NCBI GenBank assembly: GCA_944323035.1
Contig: CALUQY010000016.1
Coordinates: forward strand, 1 to 51,986
From: Candidatus Gastranaerophilales bacterium
GTDB taxonomy: Bacteria; Cyanobacteriota; Vampirovibrionia; Gastranaerophilales; Gastranaerophilaceae
Reading direction: 5' to 3'
DNA: 51,986 nucleotides
Part shown: one piece after another, positions 14,538 to 22,752 of the stretch
Position numbering within the stretch: the first letter of the stretch is position 1
Layout: every line of letters starts with the position of its first letter
Made by a program: the position numbers and the translations under genes
Notes under the pieces: model-generated
Seen by the model: only the letters and a program-made list of their open reading frames with translations
Databases searched by the model: none
What the model was told of the DNA's origin: nothing

Positions 14538-16886
14538 ATGAAAATAGCAGCCATAAACAATATTAAATACGCCAACAATCAGCAATATAATAAAAACACC
14601 GCTGCGAAAACTCCGCAAGGACTTCAACGCGGTGTTTATAATCCCGTTTTCTATAAAGATTACAATGTACAAATAAGTTTCGGCAAGCGCTCACCGGAAG
14701 ATTTCTACTCTCAAGACTTCAACAGAGATAACATGCCGGAAACCATGAAAAAATATCTCTATGCAAAATTTGACGAAAGAAGCAAAATCGCACCCGTTCA
14801 AATTATGCAGGAGGCCTTTGACGGGCTGGAAAGTGCATCAACCGTAGAGGATATCAAAGAACTTTTCCCGAACGAACCGAAATTTCAAAAACTCCGTCCG
14901 GCCAACTACAACAATGCAACAAGCGGCATATTGAAAAAGATTAAAGATATTAAAGACATGCAAGATGCTCCTGAACCGCTTTTCAAAGACGGAACAGATG
15001 ATTTAACCACGTACCTCGTAAAAAAAATCTATCTGGAAGGAAAAACCGCAAAAGAAATTGACAAAGATTTTGCAAAAGAGATAAATTCCGTCTACGAACT
15101 TGCCGCAAAAGTTTCTGATGAAACAAAAAAGGCCACAGGCAAAAATGAAAGCGTATATTTTTCACATTCAACAATGTACAATCTCGGAATCCGCTTTCCC
15201 GAAGTCCCGTTCTGGAACTCATTTATAGCAACAAGGGATGATTACGAACGTACGAAACGCGTTAAAACTCTAACCGGAGAGTTCGTAAACGCCGACAGTG
15301 CAGAAGGGAAAGCGGCAATTCATCAACGCAGCCGGACAACCCGCACCGACAAGCCGGCACCACGAAAATATAACTTCAAACGCGACAGAGTAAAAAACAT
15401 CTCCGACACAATAGTTAACTCAAACGGCGATACTCAAAAAGCACTCAAAGAAGTTCACCGAAGAGGCAGAAATCCGGAGGAATTAACCTTTGTTCAAAAA
15501 TACCTGAGCCAGATTATGACGCTTGCAACAGAAAAAATTCACCTCTCGGAAGAAATGATTTATTTCAATGAGTCACGCAGAAGCACACAGAATAAACTCG
15601 ATGGCAGCATTATCGACAAACTTATCTCGGGAGATGACCTCACTAAACGCGAAAGTACACCGTTCAAAGAATTCTGGCGCCAGAACCCGTATTTAAAAAC
15701 CGAATTTTCCGCAGCAATCACAGACAGCATTATGCAGTTGACAGACGCTTACGGCGCTGACGGTAATAATTCTTACTTCAAACTCCTGCTTGAAGATATC
15801 GAAAAAATTAAACCTGAACGGGAAAAAGCAAAACTTGAACACGCCCGTATTCAAGCCGAATACGATGAGCTGGCTAAATCACTTCAAGCGGAAGAAACAT
15901 TTAAAAACTCGATAGAAGAAGCTAAAACCGCCGTTCAGGAAATTCAGACAGCACAGGAACCCCAAAAATTTAAGTACATTATTGACGGACACAAAATCGA
16001 AACCCCGTTTGATATTAAACAATATGCATACAAAGCATTTGAAAACGATTTTACAATGGTTCCGCGTAAAATCTTTGATATTTACATGCGCGAACAGGCA
16101 AAACTCATTAAAGATAACCCTGAAAAATTTTATATCAGCTGCTGTTTTGAAAAATCAGACGAAACTCCGGAAATTAACAAAGTTCTTTATACAAACGAAG
16201 AACTATATAAAATTAGTGATGATTTAATCGCGGAAATGGAAATTAACCACAATGCCGAACTCGAATCCTGCCGCCTGACACTCATTGAATACGCAGACCG
16301 GCACAACCTGGCAACTCCGGAAGAAATCAAAAAATTTGCGAACTCTGATATTTTAAGAATTCGCGATAACCTGTACAAAAAAGTTCTTGAATCCGGCGAT
16401 GTGGAAATGGCTCATAAAGAAATTCAGGAAATATTCAAAACTGTGCACACCCCGCTGTCTAACAAAGAAAAAATCAGTATCAAACATAAACTCGTTCAAC
16501 TTCTAAAAGAATATAACCCGAGAAATTCTATGTCACCGGGCACCAGTGTTCCTGCAATGATTGAACTCCTTTCTGATGGTATACAAAGACATGCTCCTTA
16601 TGCTGAAGCCATAAAATCCCTGCTGGGCGAGGATGCAATAATGAACTTTGAAGGGCCGTCACTTCGCTATCTGCTCAAAGAAAACGTAAACCCGCTTTTT
16701 AAACATCTGATAAGTGAACATACCTTTAAATCCCTAATATATCTTCATCCTGGCGACTGTTCTATTATCGTAACCTCAAACGCAGAAAACTTTGTTCGTT
16801 TAATGAGTTCATTCCCGTCTGAGCGGGAAGCGATTTATTCACTCTCAAAAAGAGTTATCGCCAGCACAGCCGGCTTATTAAAATAA
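14538..16886 (+). CDS. Lineage-type protein, paralog of the preceding gene
   Basis: A 782-residue protein starting 3 bp after the previous stop, so the two form an operon. The N-terminus is MKIAAINNIKYANNQQYNKN, then an Asn/Gln-rich stretch ending QISFGKRSPEDF. It shares with its neighbour the order: Asn-rich head, a DIKELF-type block, a YLVKKIYLEGKTAKEID block, then a Lys/Arg-rich middle (KPAPRKYNFKRDRVKN). It adds a longer C-terminal half with a probable coiled coil near residues 420-465 (EKAKLEHARIQAEYDELAKS). No signal peptide or transmembrane segment. Function unknown. The shared head could be a targeting or secretion signal, which is inference only. Confidence 0.85.
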   Translation: MKIAAINNIKYANNQQYNKNTAAKTPQGLQRGVYNPVFYKDYNVQISFGKRSPEDFYSQDFNRDNMPETMKKYLYAKFDERSKIAPVQIMQEAFDGLESASTVEDIKELFPNEPKFQKLRPANYNNATSGILKKIKDIKDMQDAPEPLFKDGTDDLTTYLVKKIYLEGKTAKEIDKDFAKEINSVYELAAKVSDETKKATGKNESVYFSHSTMYNLGIRFPEVPFWNSFIATRDDYERTKRVKTLTGEFVNADSAEGKAAIHQRSRTTRTDKPAPRKYNFKRDRVKNISDTIVNSNGDTQKALKEVHRRGRNPEELTFVQKYLSQIMTLATEKIHLSEEMIYFNESRRSTQNKLDGSIIDKLISGDDLTKRESTPFKEFWRQNPYLKTEFSAAITDSIMQLTDAYGADGNNSYFKLLLEDIEKIKPEREKAKLEHARIQAEYDELAKSLQAEETFKNSIEEAKTAVQEIQTAQEPQKFKYIIDGHKIETPFDIKQYAYKAFENDFTMVPRKIFDIYMREQAKLIKDNPEKFYISCCFEKSDETPEINKVLYTNEELYKISDDLIAEMEINHNAELESCRLTLIEYADRHNLATPEEIKKFANSDILRIRDNLYKKVLESGDVEMAHKEIQEIFKTVHTPLSNKEKISIKHKLVQLLKEYNPRNSMSPGTSVPAMIELLSDGIQRHAPYAEAIKSLLGEDAIMNFEGPSLRYLLKENVNPLFKHLISEHTFKSLIYLHPGDCSIIVTSNAENFVRLMSSFPSEREAIYSLSKRVIASTAGLLK

Positions 16887-16947
16887 TTTAATATAATATT
16901 CTTTTCTTAAATGTTCATGGTAACATAAAGAAAATAGGGAGTAGTTT

Positions 16948-17232
16948 ATGATTACAATAAAAGATGTAGAACACGTTGCAAAGCTTGCCCGTCTGGAATT
17001 AACCGACGAGGAAAAAGAACTTTATACAAAACAACTCGGCGATGTTCTCCAGTACGTTAACCAGATGAATGAAGTCGATACCTCTAACATTGAACCGATG
17101 AGTCAGGTCGTAGACTTCGTAAACGTTATGAGAGAAGACAAAGTCGTCTACGAACAGACAAAAGAAGAATTAATGAAGAACGCACCGGAACAGGAAAACG
17201 GCTTCTTCAAAGTCCCGAAAATCGGGGGATAA
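16948..17232 (+). CDS. gatC: Asp/Glu-tRNA amidotransferase subunit C
   Basis: A 94-residue protein typical of GatC: VEHVAKLARLELTDEEKE near the start, then LGDVLQYVNQMNEVDTSNIEPM. GatCAB converts Glu-tRNA(Gln), and often Asp-tRNA(Asn), to the amidated form. GatC is the small linker that stabilises the A and B subunits. gatA and gatB are not adjacent. GGGAG lies about seven bases before the ATG. A strong terminator separates it from pyrG. Confidence 0.93.
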   Translation: MITIKDVEHVAKLARLELTDEEKELYTKQLGDVLQYVNQMNEVDTSNIEPMSQVVDFVNVMREDKVVYEQTKEELMKNAPEQENGFFKVPKIGG

Positions 17233-17239
17233 AGTTAAC

Positions 17240-17262
17240 GGGGGGTTCTTGCCCCCCTTTTT
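17240..17262 (+). terminator. Intrinsic terminator after gatC
   Basis: GGGGGG/CCCCCC stem with loop TTCTTG followed by five T, a few bases after the gatC stop. Confidence 0.85.
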
Positions 17263-17291
17263 AGTATGTAGATATTTTTATGAGGGGCAAC

Positions 17292-18896
17292 ATGACAAAG
17301 TATATTTTTATAACAGGCGGTGTAGTAAGTTCACTGGGTAAAGGCATTATAGCAGCATCTTTAGGACGTCTTTTGCGTGCAAGAGGTTTTAAGGTTATTA
17401 ACCAGAAATTTGACCCGTACATAAACGTTGACCCCGGAACAATGAGCCCCTTCCAACACGGTGAAGTATTTGTAACCGATGACGGAGCTGAAACTGACCT
17501 TGATCTCGGCCACTATGAACGTTTTACCGATACTAACCTCGGGAAGTTCAACAACGTAACATCCGGCAGCGTTTATCAAACAGTTATTAACAAAGAACGC
17601 CGCGGCGACTATTTAGGCGCAACTGTTCAGGTAATCCCTCATATAACAAACGAGATTAAGGCACGTATTATTGGTGCTACAAAACAGTTTAAACCGGATT
17701 TTCAACTTATTGAAGTCGGAGGCACCATAGGTGACATTGAAAGCTTGCCTTTCATTGAAGCTATCAGACAGTTTAAGACCGAAACCGGCATAGGAAATGC
17801 CATTTCAATTCATACGACATTGCTTCCGTACCTGCCGACATCAGGCGAGTTGAAAACAAAGCCTTCACAACACAGCGTCAATGTTCTGAGAAGTTACGGT
17901 ATTCAGCCGGAAATCCTTGTTTGCAGAACCTCACGTTCCATTCCGAAAACAGAAAAAGAAAAACTCGCGCTTTTCTGTTCTCTTGCCAAAGAAGCGGTTT
18001 TTGAATGCAAGGATATGAAAAGCATTTATGAAGTACCGCTGGCGCTTGAAGAACAACACATGGCAGACGTTATTCTTGACCTTTTACGTGTTGAAAAGCG
18101 TCCGGCAAATCTTGATAAGTGGAAAAAACTTGTAGAAACGATTAAAAACCCGAAAAAAACAGTTAAAGTGGCAATCGCAGGCAAATATACAAAACTTTCA
18201 GATGCTTATATTTCCGTTGTAGAATCACTTAAACACGCAGGTTTTGCTAACGATGCCGCAATCGAAATCAAATGGATAAATTCCGAAGACTGCGTTGACT
18301 GGGAAAAATGTAAAGAACTTTTCTCAGACGTTCAGGCCGTAGTTGTTCCTGGCGGCTTCGGCGTCAGAGGCATTGAGGGCAAATTAAATGTAATTAAATA
18401 CGCAAGAACCAATAACCTGCCATTCCTAGGCTTATGCCTTGGCATGCAGTGCGCAGTAATTGAATACGCAAGAAATGTTGTCGGACTAAAAGGAGCTAAT
18501 TCCAAAGAGTTTGATGAAAACGCACAATATCCTGTAATTGACTTAATGCTTGAACAGAAAAATGTTCAGGCTTATGGCGGAACAATGCGTCTGGGCGCTT
18601 ATGACTGTGTTGTCAAAAAAGGTACAAAAGCCCACAAAGCATATAAAGCGGACTTAATCTCCGAACGCCACCGCCACAGATACGAAGTAAATAATGAATT
18701 TATAAAACAGCTTACAGATGCAGGACTTGTCTTTTCCGGTATGTCGCCTGACGGAATGCTTGCTGAAATGGTTGAGCTTCCGAAACTTGACTGGTTTGTG
18801 GCGTCACAGTTCCACCCTGAATTCAAATCACGTCCGGAGCACCCGCACCCGCTATTTAAGGGTTTGATTGACGCGGCAGTAAAAAGAGTTAAATGA
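17292..18896 (+). CDS. pyrG: CTP synthase
   Basis: It converts UTP to CTP using glutamine and ATP. The N-terminal synthetase domain shows TGGVVSSLGKG at its start and GGTIGDIES; the C-terminal class I glutaminase domain shows LGLCLGMQ (nucleophile Cys) and SQFHPEF (His, Glu). I start it at the second ATG, giving MTKYIFITGGVV (534 residues), because GAGGGG lies just upstream and the family begins this way. An ATG at 17280 is also in frame. A convergent cassette remnant overlaps its last bases. Confidence 0.96.
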   Translation: MTKYIFITGGVVSSLGKGIIAASLGRLLRARGFKVINQKFDPYINVDPGTMSPFQHGEVFVTDDGAETDLDLGHYERFTDTNLGKFNNVTSGSVYQTVINKERRGDYLGATVQVIPHITNEIKARIIGATKQFKPDFQLIEVGGTIGDIESLPFIEAIRQFKTETGIGNAISIHTTLLPYLPTSGELKTKPSQHSVNVLRSYGIQPEILVCRTSRSIPKTEKEKLALFCSLAKEAVFECKDMKSIYEVPLALEEQHMADVILDLLRVEKRPANLDKWKKLVETIKNPKKTVKVAIAGKYTKLSDAYISVVESLKHAGFANDAAIEIKWINSEDCVDWEKCKELFSDVQAVVVPGGFGVRGIEGKLNVIKYARTNNLPFLGLCLGMQCAVIEYARNVVGLKGANSKEFDENAQYPVIDLMLEQKNVQAYGGTMRLGAYDCVVKKGTKAHKAYKADLISERHRHRYEVNNEFIKQLTDAGLVFSGMSPDGMLAEMVELPKLDWFVASQFHPEFKSRPEHPHPLFKGLIDAAVKRVK

Positions 18897-19408
18897 TAAT
18901 AATATCTCTGCCTTGGTAAAGGCACTGAGTGCCATCCACAAGGGTTGAACATGACATTTTAACGACCAACCTAAACAGGAAGCCACCTTGACCGGCGGTG
19001 TCATTCCGAACTGCGCGAGCGAGCGAGCGGAGTGCGGAGTGCTGAAAGCACGTAGGCACGTTTTCCGCGAGTCGAGCAAGACCGTTTCGGGATCTGGCCA
19101 TTGTTACCGGTAGAACGCAACGCCGGATAGATGCTGAAACTGTCTTGGATTTGCTCCACGCTCGCAGAGTTTCGCCTAAGGAGCTTTGCTCCAACAGGCT
19201 CAATCTGCTCGCTAGCCGGTTTTCACTTCGTTCAACCGTACGCAAATCCGCTAGTTCAGCATGACAGGTATGTTTTACATTCCCGCTTAGTGCCTCTGCT
19301 CGCTCGCGCAGTTCGGAATCACAATTATAGGCTTTCGACTCGCCAATAGTGCCTGTTAAGAGAGGCCCCCCCCCCCCCTGATAAAATGCTTACTCTTCGG
19401 TTTTTCAT
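18889..19408 (-). pseudogene. Body-less prepilin cassette: leader remnant
   Basis: It has every 5' part of the prepilin-like cassettes: promoter (19540-19568), hairpin UTR, AAAGGATGG ribosome site, ATG AAA AAC start, and a G run followed by PLLTGTIGESKAYNC. It then has repeat-derived leader text (CHAELADLRTVERSENR, LARLAENVPTC) and stops, abutting pyrG, before any prepilin segment. With 12 G the frame would run 172 codons to its stop; with the assembled 13 it is closed. The leader is most like that of the pseudogene at 22753-24240. Loss of the body is probably due to recombination between cassette copies. Confidence 0.65.
19366..19378 (-). repeat. G13 homopolymer of the leader remnant
   Basis: Thirteen C on the plus strand preceded by AAGAGAGG, the same flank as the runs at 24195, 48142 and 51940. 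In frame at 12, out of frame as assembled. Confidence 0.75.
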
Positions 19409-19429
19409 TCTTTCCATCCTTTCTTTGTC

Positions 19430-19533
19430 ATAAGGCAATAGGTCATTAGAGCATTACGGCAATAGGACTATTCTTTTTTTCATCCATTTGGCCATTACGA
19501 CTCATTGCCTTATTCTCTTTTTGCCTTATTGCC
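19430..19533. repeat. Hairpin-forming 5' UTR repeat element
   Basis: The left arm has AAGGCAATAGG-type words. The right arm has their complement (CATTGCCTTATTCTC, TTGCCTTATTGCC), around a centre with CCATTTGGCCATTACG. It is nearly the same as the element at 24413-24513. Confidence 0.6.
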
Positions 19534-19539
19534 TCTTCC

Positions 19540-19568
19540 ATTATGTAACATGTTTTCCATTTAGTCAA
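19540..19568 (-). promoter_or_regulatory. Cassette promoter
   Basis: Minus-strand TTGACT, 17 nt, CATAAT, retained although the cassette has lost its coding body. Confidence 0.6.
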
Positions 19569-19572
19569 GAGC

Positions 19573-19610
19573 GAAAAAAGAAAAAGCTCTTTCGGATAGA
19601 AGGAAAGAGC
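19573..19610 (-). terminator. Intrinsic terminator, minus strand
   Basis: GCTCTTTC/GAAAGAGC stem followed on the minus strand by a T-rich run. It lies between the secY terminator and the cassette promoter, giving a second stop for transcripts leaving the ribosomal-protein operon. The roughly 100 bp between the two terminators holds no supportable gene. Confidence 0.65.
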
Positions 19611-19708
19611 ATAGACTGAGCAATCAGAAGAGTTGAGGATATTTTGTATGCTTTAATAATATCTCTTTTAGCAAGCTCAAACCTTGACTCAAAGCATTAA
19701 CTTCGCAT

Positions 19709-19739
19709 AAAAAAATAGCCCCCGAAGGGACTATTTTTT
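19709..19739. terminator. Intrinsic terminator after secY
   Basis: AAAAAATAG-CCC/GGG-CTATTTTTT stem with a short CGAA loop region, about 20 bp after the secY stop. It could act in both directions. Confidence 0.8.
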
Positions 19740-19757
19740 ATTTTATTATTAATCCTC

Positions 19758-21095
19758 CTACTCTTTCAGGAAGGATTCATAATTCCGTGCAAGTAGGTGG
19801 CTTTTAACCTGATTGATTAAGTCAAGCGCAACCCCGACCATGATTATCAGAGATGTGGAACCGATACCCATAAGAGTTTTGATTCCGGTTGTGTAGCTCA
19901 TCAAGGACGGAATTAACGCGATAATTCCAAGAGCGATTGCACCAATAAAGGTTGTTTTGCTAAGAATTTTATCCAGAGCTTCCGCAGTTGGTCTGCCCGG
20001 CTTGATACCAGGGATTGAAGATCCGTATTTTTTCAGGTTATCTGCAATATCCTTCGGCTGCATATTCGGCATAATCGACGCATAGAAGAAAGTCAAAATT
20101 ACAATCAGAGTGAAGTAAATTACATAATAAAGAACCCCATCCGGATTTAACCAGTGACTTAAATTCAAAATAGTGGATTTTACCGCAGCGTTTGAAATAT
20201 TAGCCTGCCCCACCAAACTCAAAATAGTAGATGGGAAAAGCAAAATCGCAATTGCAAAGATAATCGGCATAACACCGCCCGGGTTAAGTTTAAACGGAAT
20301 AAACGAATTCATACCGCCGTAAACTTTATTTCCAACCTGACGTTTCGGATTAACGATAACAACTTTTCTTACAGCTTCCTGCATAATTACAATGACAATC
20401 ATCGTAACAAAGAATACCGCAAGAAGGACAAGTAAGCCAAGTTGTAATGCACCGTTATTTGCTACCATTTGCGCAGTTCTTGACGCGTAAACAGGAATAC
20501 CGGATAAAATACCGACAAAGATAATCAGAGAACCGCCGTTTCCGATACCTCTTTCGGTAATCAATTCAGAAATCCACATTACACATACCGAACCTGCTGT
20601 TAATACCAGAACAGAGCTCAGGAAAAACATCCCGTGATTAACGTTTGGCATTATTGCTGTCGGCAGGTGTTTCATGTAAAGCATAAAAACAAAAGATTGG
20701 AAAAACGCCAGAATACAAGTAAAATATCTTGTATATTGCGCCAGTTTTCTTCTGCCGGCTTCACCTTCTTCTTTCTGTAATTTTTCCAGATGCGGAATAA
20801 TTACAGACATCAACTGGATTATAATTGACGCGGTGATGTAAGGACCTATACCTAACGCAAAGATAGATACGTTACCTAAAGCACCGCCTGAAAATAAGTC
20901 CAGAAACCCGATGATATTGTTTCCCTGTGCTATTTGTCTGAAAGCTTCGTTATTAATACCGAAAAGCGGTAGCTGAGCACCAAGACGGAACGCAGCAATC
21001 ATTAAAAATGTGAAAATAATTTTCTGTTTTAATCCTGATGCGTGCCACATTGAAACCAGATCATCTGTTGTAGGCATTCTCATTCCTTGTGCCAT
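19758..21095 (-). CDS. secY: Preprotein translocase subunit SecY
   Basis: A 445-residue integral membrane protein with the ten hydrophobic segments of SecY. Typical blocks include PLFGINNEAF, the FSGGALGNVSIFALGIGPYI plug region, GIGNGGSLIIF and RPTAEALDKILSKTT. It forms the channel for exported and membrane proteins, presumably including the prepilin-like proteins here. The start overlaps the rplO stop (TAATG). It ends a minus-strand rpsE-rpmD-rplO-secY run; adk, map and infA, which often follow, are absent. Confidence 0.96.
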   Translation of the reverse strand: MAQGMRMPTTDDLVSMWHASGLKQKIIFTFLMIAAFRLGAQLPLFGINNEAFRQIAQGNNIIGFLDLFSGGALGNVSIFALGIGPYITASIIIQLMSVIIPHLEKLQKEEGEAGRRKLAQYTRYFTCILAFFQSFVFMLYMKHLPTAIMPNVNHGMFFLSSVLVLTAGSVCVMWISELITERGIGNGGSLIIFVGILSGIPVYASRTAQMVANNGALQLGLLVLLAVFFVTMIVIVIMQEAVRKVVIVNPKRQVGNKVYGGMNSFIPFKLNPGGVMPIIFAIAILLFPSTILSLVGQANISNAAVKSTILNLSHWLNPDGVLYYVIYFTLIVILTFFYASIMPNMQPKDIADNLKKYGSSIPGIKPGRPTAEALDKILSKTTFIGAIALGIIALIPSLMSYTTGIKTLMGIGSTSLIIMVGVALDLINQVKSHLLARNYESFLKE

Positions 21096-21541
21096 TATAC
21101 TAACTCAACCTTTCCGCCTGCTGCTTCAATTTTTTCTTTTGCTGATGGAGTAACATAGCTTGCCTTAACAGTCATAGCTGATTTCACTTCACCATTGCCT
21201 AATACTCTCAATCCAACAGTTGCAGGATGAGCTTTTCTCATTTCTTTCAAAGTTTCAATAGAAACTTCTTTAATGCCAAGTTGATCTAATCTACCGACAT
21301 TGATTTCTTGATATTTAAGTTGGTTGATAATTTTGAAGCCTTTTAATTTAGGCATTTGTCTGTAACCAGGCATTTGACCGCCTTCAAAGCCTCTTTTAGA
21401 GCTTCTGCCGGATCTTTGGCCTTCACCGTTGTGACCGCGGCAGGAGGTTTTACCGTGACCTGATGAACGGCCTCTGCCTACGCGTTTTGTTTTGTGTGTT
21501 GAACCTTCTGCAGGTTTTAAATCTTGTAATGTTATTGTCAT
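21095..21541 (-). CDS. rplO: 50S ribosomal protein L15
   Basis: A 148-residue protein with the Gly/Arg-rich head of L15 (KRVGRGRSSGHGKTSCRGH) and the C-terminal VKASYVTPSAKEKIEAAGG block. A late-assembly protein of the large subunit. It overlaps secY by one base, as in other spc operons. No anomaly. Confidence 0.96.
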   Translation of the reverse strand: MTITLQDLKPAEGSTHKTKRVGRGRSSGHGKTSCRGHNGEGQRSGRSSKRGFEGGQMPGYRQMPKLKGFKIINQLKYQEINVGRLDQLGIKEVSIETLKEMRKAHPATVGLRVLGNGEVKSAMTVKASYVTPSAKEKIEAAGGKVELV

Positions 21542-21624
21542 AATTATTTTCCTCTTGGCGGGATCAACCGCTCCTTCTAATATGCTATTTGTTACACTGC
21601 ACCGGTTATAACCGGTTTAATCTC

Positions 21625-21819
21625 TTACTCTGTCACTTCCAATAAGTGAGGGATTTTGTTTACCATACCCATAATTACCGGGGAATTGTAGTGTTCGACT
21701 ACCTGATCTTTTTTCGTGAAGCCTAAAGCTTTTGCAACTTTGCGCTGTGCTTCGGAGCAACCGATTAAACTTTTAACAAGTTTGATTTTTATTTGTTTAT
21801 TTGCTGTTTTTGTCATCAT
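21625..21819 (-). CDS. rpmD: 50S ribosomal protein L30
   Basis: A 64-residue protein matching L30: KIKLVKSLIGCSEAQRKVAK, then DNSPVIMGMVNKIPHLLEV-like text near the end. I start at the first of two adjacent ATGs because AAAGGA lies six bases upstream; a longer in-frame reading from 21858 lacks a site. It lies between rpsE and rplO as in standard spc operons. Confidence 0.92.
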   Translation of the reverse strand: MMTKTANKQIKIKLVKSLIGCSEAQRKVAKALGFTKKDQVVEHYNSPVIMGMVNKIPHLLEVTE

Positions 21820-21866
21820 TTTATTTCCTTTATAAGTTAAATTATTATCTAAAATCAATTAGTCAA

Positions 21867-22520
21867 TTAGTTAAGCAATTGAGCTAATGTCAGCCCGCGG
21901 CGTGCAGCAACTTCAGAGAACGGAGTGAGGCTTTTTAATGCTTCAATCGTTGCATAAGCAGCGTTAAGCGGGGATTTTGAGCCTAATGATTTAGACAGAA
22001 TATTTTCGATACCAGCAAGTTCAAGAACTAAACGAACCGAACCGCCGGCGATAATACCTGTACCTTGAGAAGCAGGTTTCAACATAACTTCACCTGAACC
22101 GGAACGGCCTGTTATAGGGTGAGGAATAGTTGTTTTGAAAATAGGTACTGTAATAAGATTTTTTCTTCCGTCAGCGATAGCTTTTTGGATAGCAATGATA
22201 ACTTCAGAAGCTTTAGCACAGCCAACGCCTACCTGACCTTTTTTGTTACCAACGATAACAACTGCGCGGAAGCTTAATTTTTTACCGCCTTTAACAACTT
22301 TTGTAACACGTCTGATTTGAACAACACGTTCTGTCCATTCAGATTGCGGTTTTTCATCAGATGTTTCGATTTTTTGTTTTCTGCCGCGGGATTTTCTTCT
22401 TGATTGTCTGTCTTCAGCTGTGCTTTCTTCAACAACAGCTTCTTCTGCAGCAGCATCTGTTGTTTCTACTGTTGTTTCTGTAACTTCAGAAACCATTTCT
22501 TCTTTGTTTTCTAAATCCAT
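21867..22520 (-). CDS. rpsE: 30S ribosomal protein S5 with acidic N-terminal extension
   Basis: The conserved part (about residues 60-217) has the S5 RNA-binding block [18 protein letters not shown] and the C-terminal [16 protein letters not shown] and RGLTLAQLL. It is preceded by about 60 extra residues, first acidic and Thr/Glu-rich ([20 protein letters not shown]) and then basic ([10 protein letters not shown]). That makes 217 residues against about 165 in most bacteria. AAAGGT precedes the ATG. It is the first gene of this operon piece: rplR, the usual upstream neighbour, is missing and a prepilin-like pseudogene lies there instead. Confidence 0.95.
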   Translation of the reverse strand: MDLENKEEMVSEVTETTVETTDAAAEEAVVEESTAEDRQSRRKSRGRKQKIETSDEKPQSEWTERVVQIRRVTKVVKGGKKLSFRAVVIVGNKKGQVGVGCAKASEVIIAIQKAIADGRKNLITVPIFKTTIPHPITGRSGSGEVMLKPASQGTGIIAGGSVRLVLELAGIENILSKSLGSKSPLNAAYATIEALKSLTPFSEVAARRGLTLAQLLN

Positions 22521-22706
22521 TGATTTTACCTTTCAAATTAATTAGTTAGTATCGTTTTATATTTTGAGAGAATACGCCAAAATAAAGCTTTTTTTATAAA
22601 CAATTAAAGTGTCTAGCCACACCATAATCGCGACCGGTTATCAAACACCGGCAAAATAGCATTTTGAAATCGTATTCGGGTTATTTCTGACAGGGGTAGA
22701 ATAGCA

Positions 22707-22736
22707 TAAACAAAACACCGCGTCAAGCGCGGTGTT
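22707..22736 (-). terminator. Intrinsic terminator after prepilin-like pseudogene
   Basis: Perfect 9-bp stem AACACCGCG/CGCGGTGTT followed on the minus strand by TTTTGTTT, just downstream of the pseudogene stop. The rest of the interval up to rpsE is A/T-rich with no gene. Confidence 0.8.
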
Positions 22737-22752
22737 AAGAAATTATAAGAGA

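Noticed and set aside
18889-19245. Independent small gene convergent with pyrG
   Set aside because: Its sequence is the repeat-derived leader of the prepilin cassettes, continuous with the start at 19408 apart from the G run.
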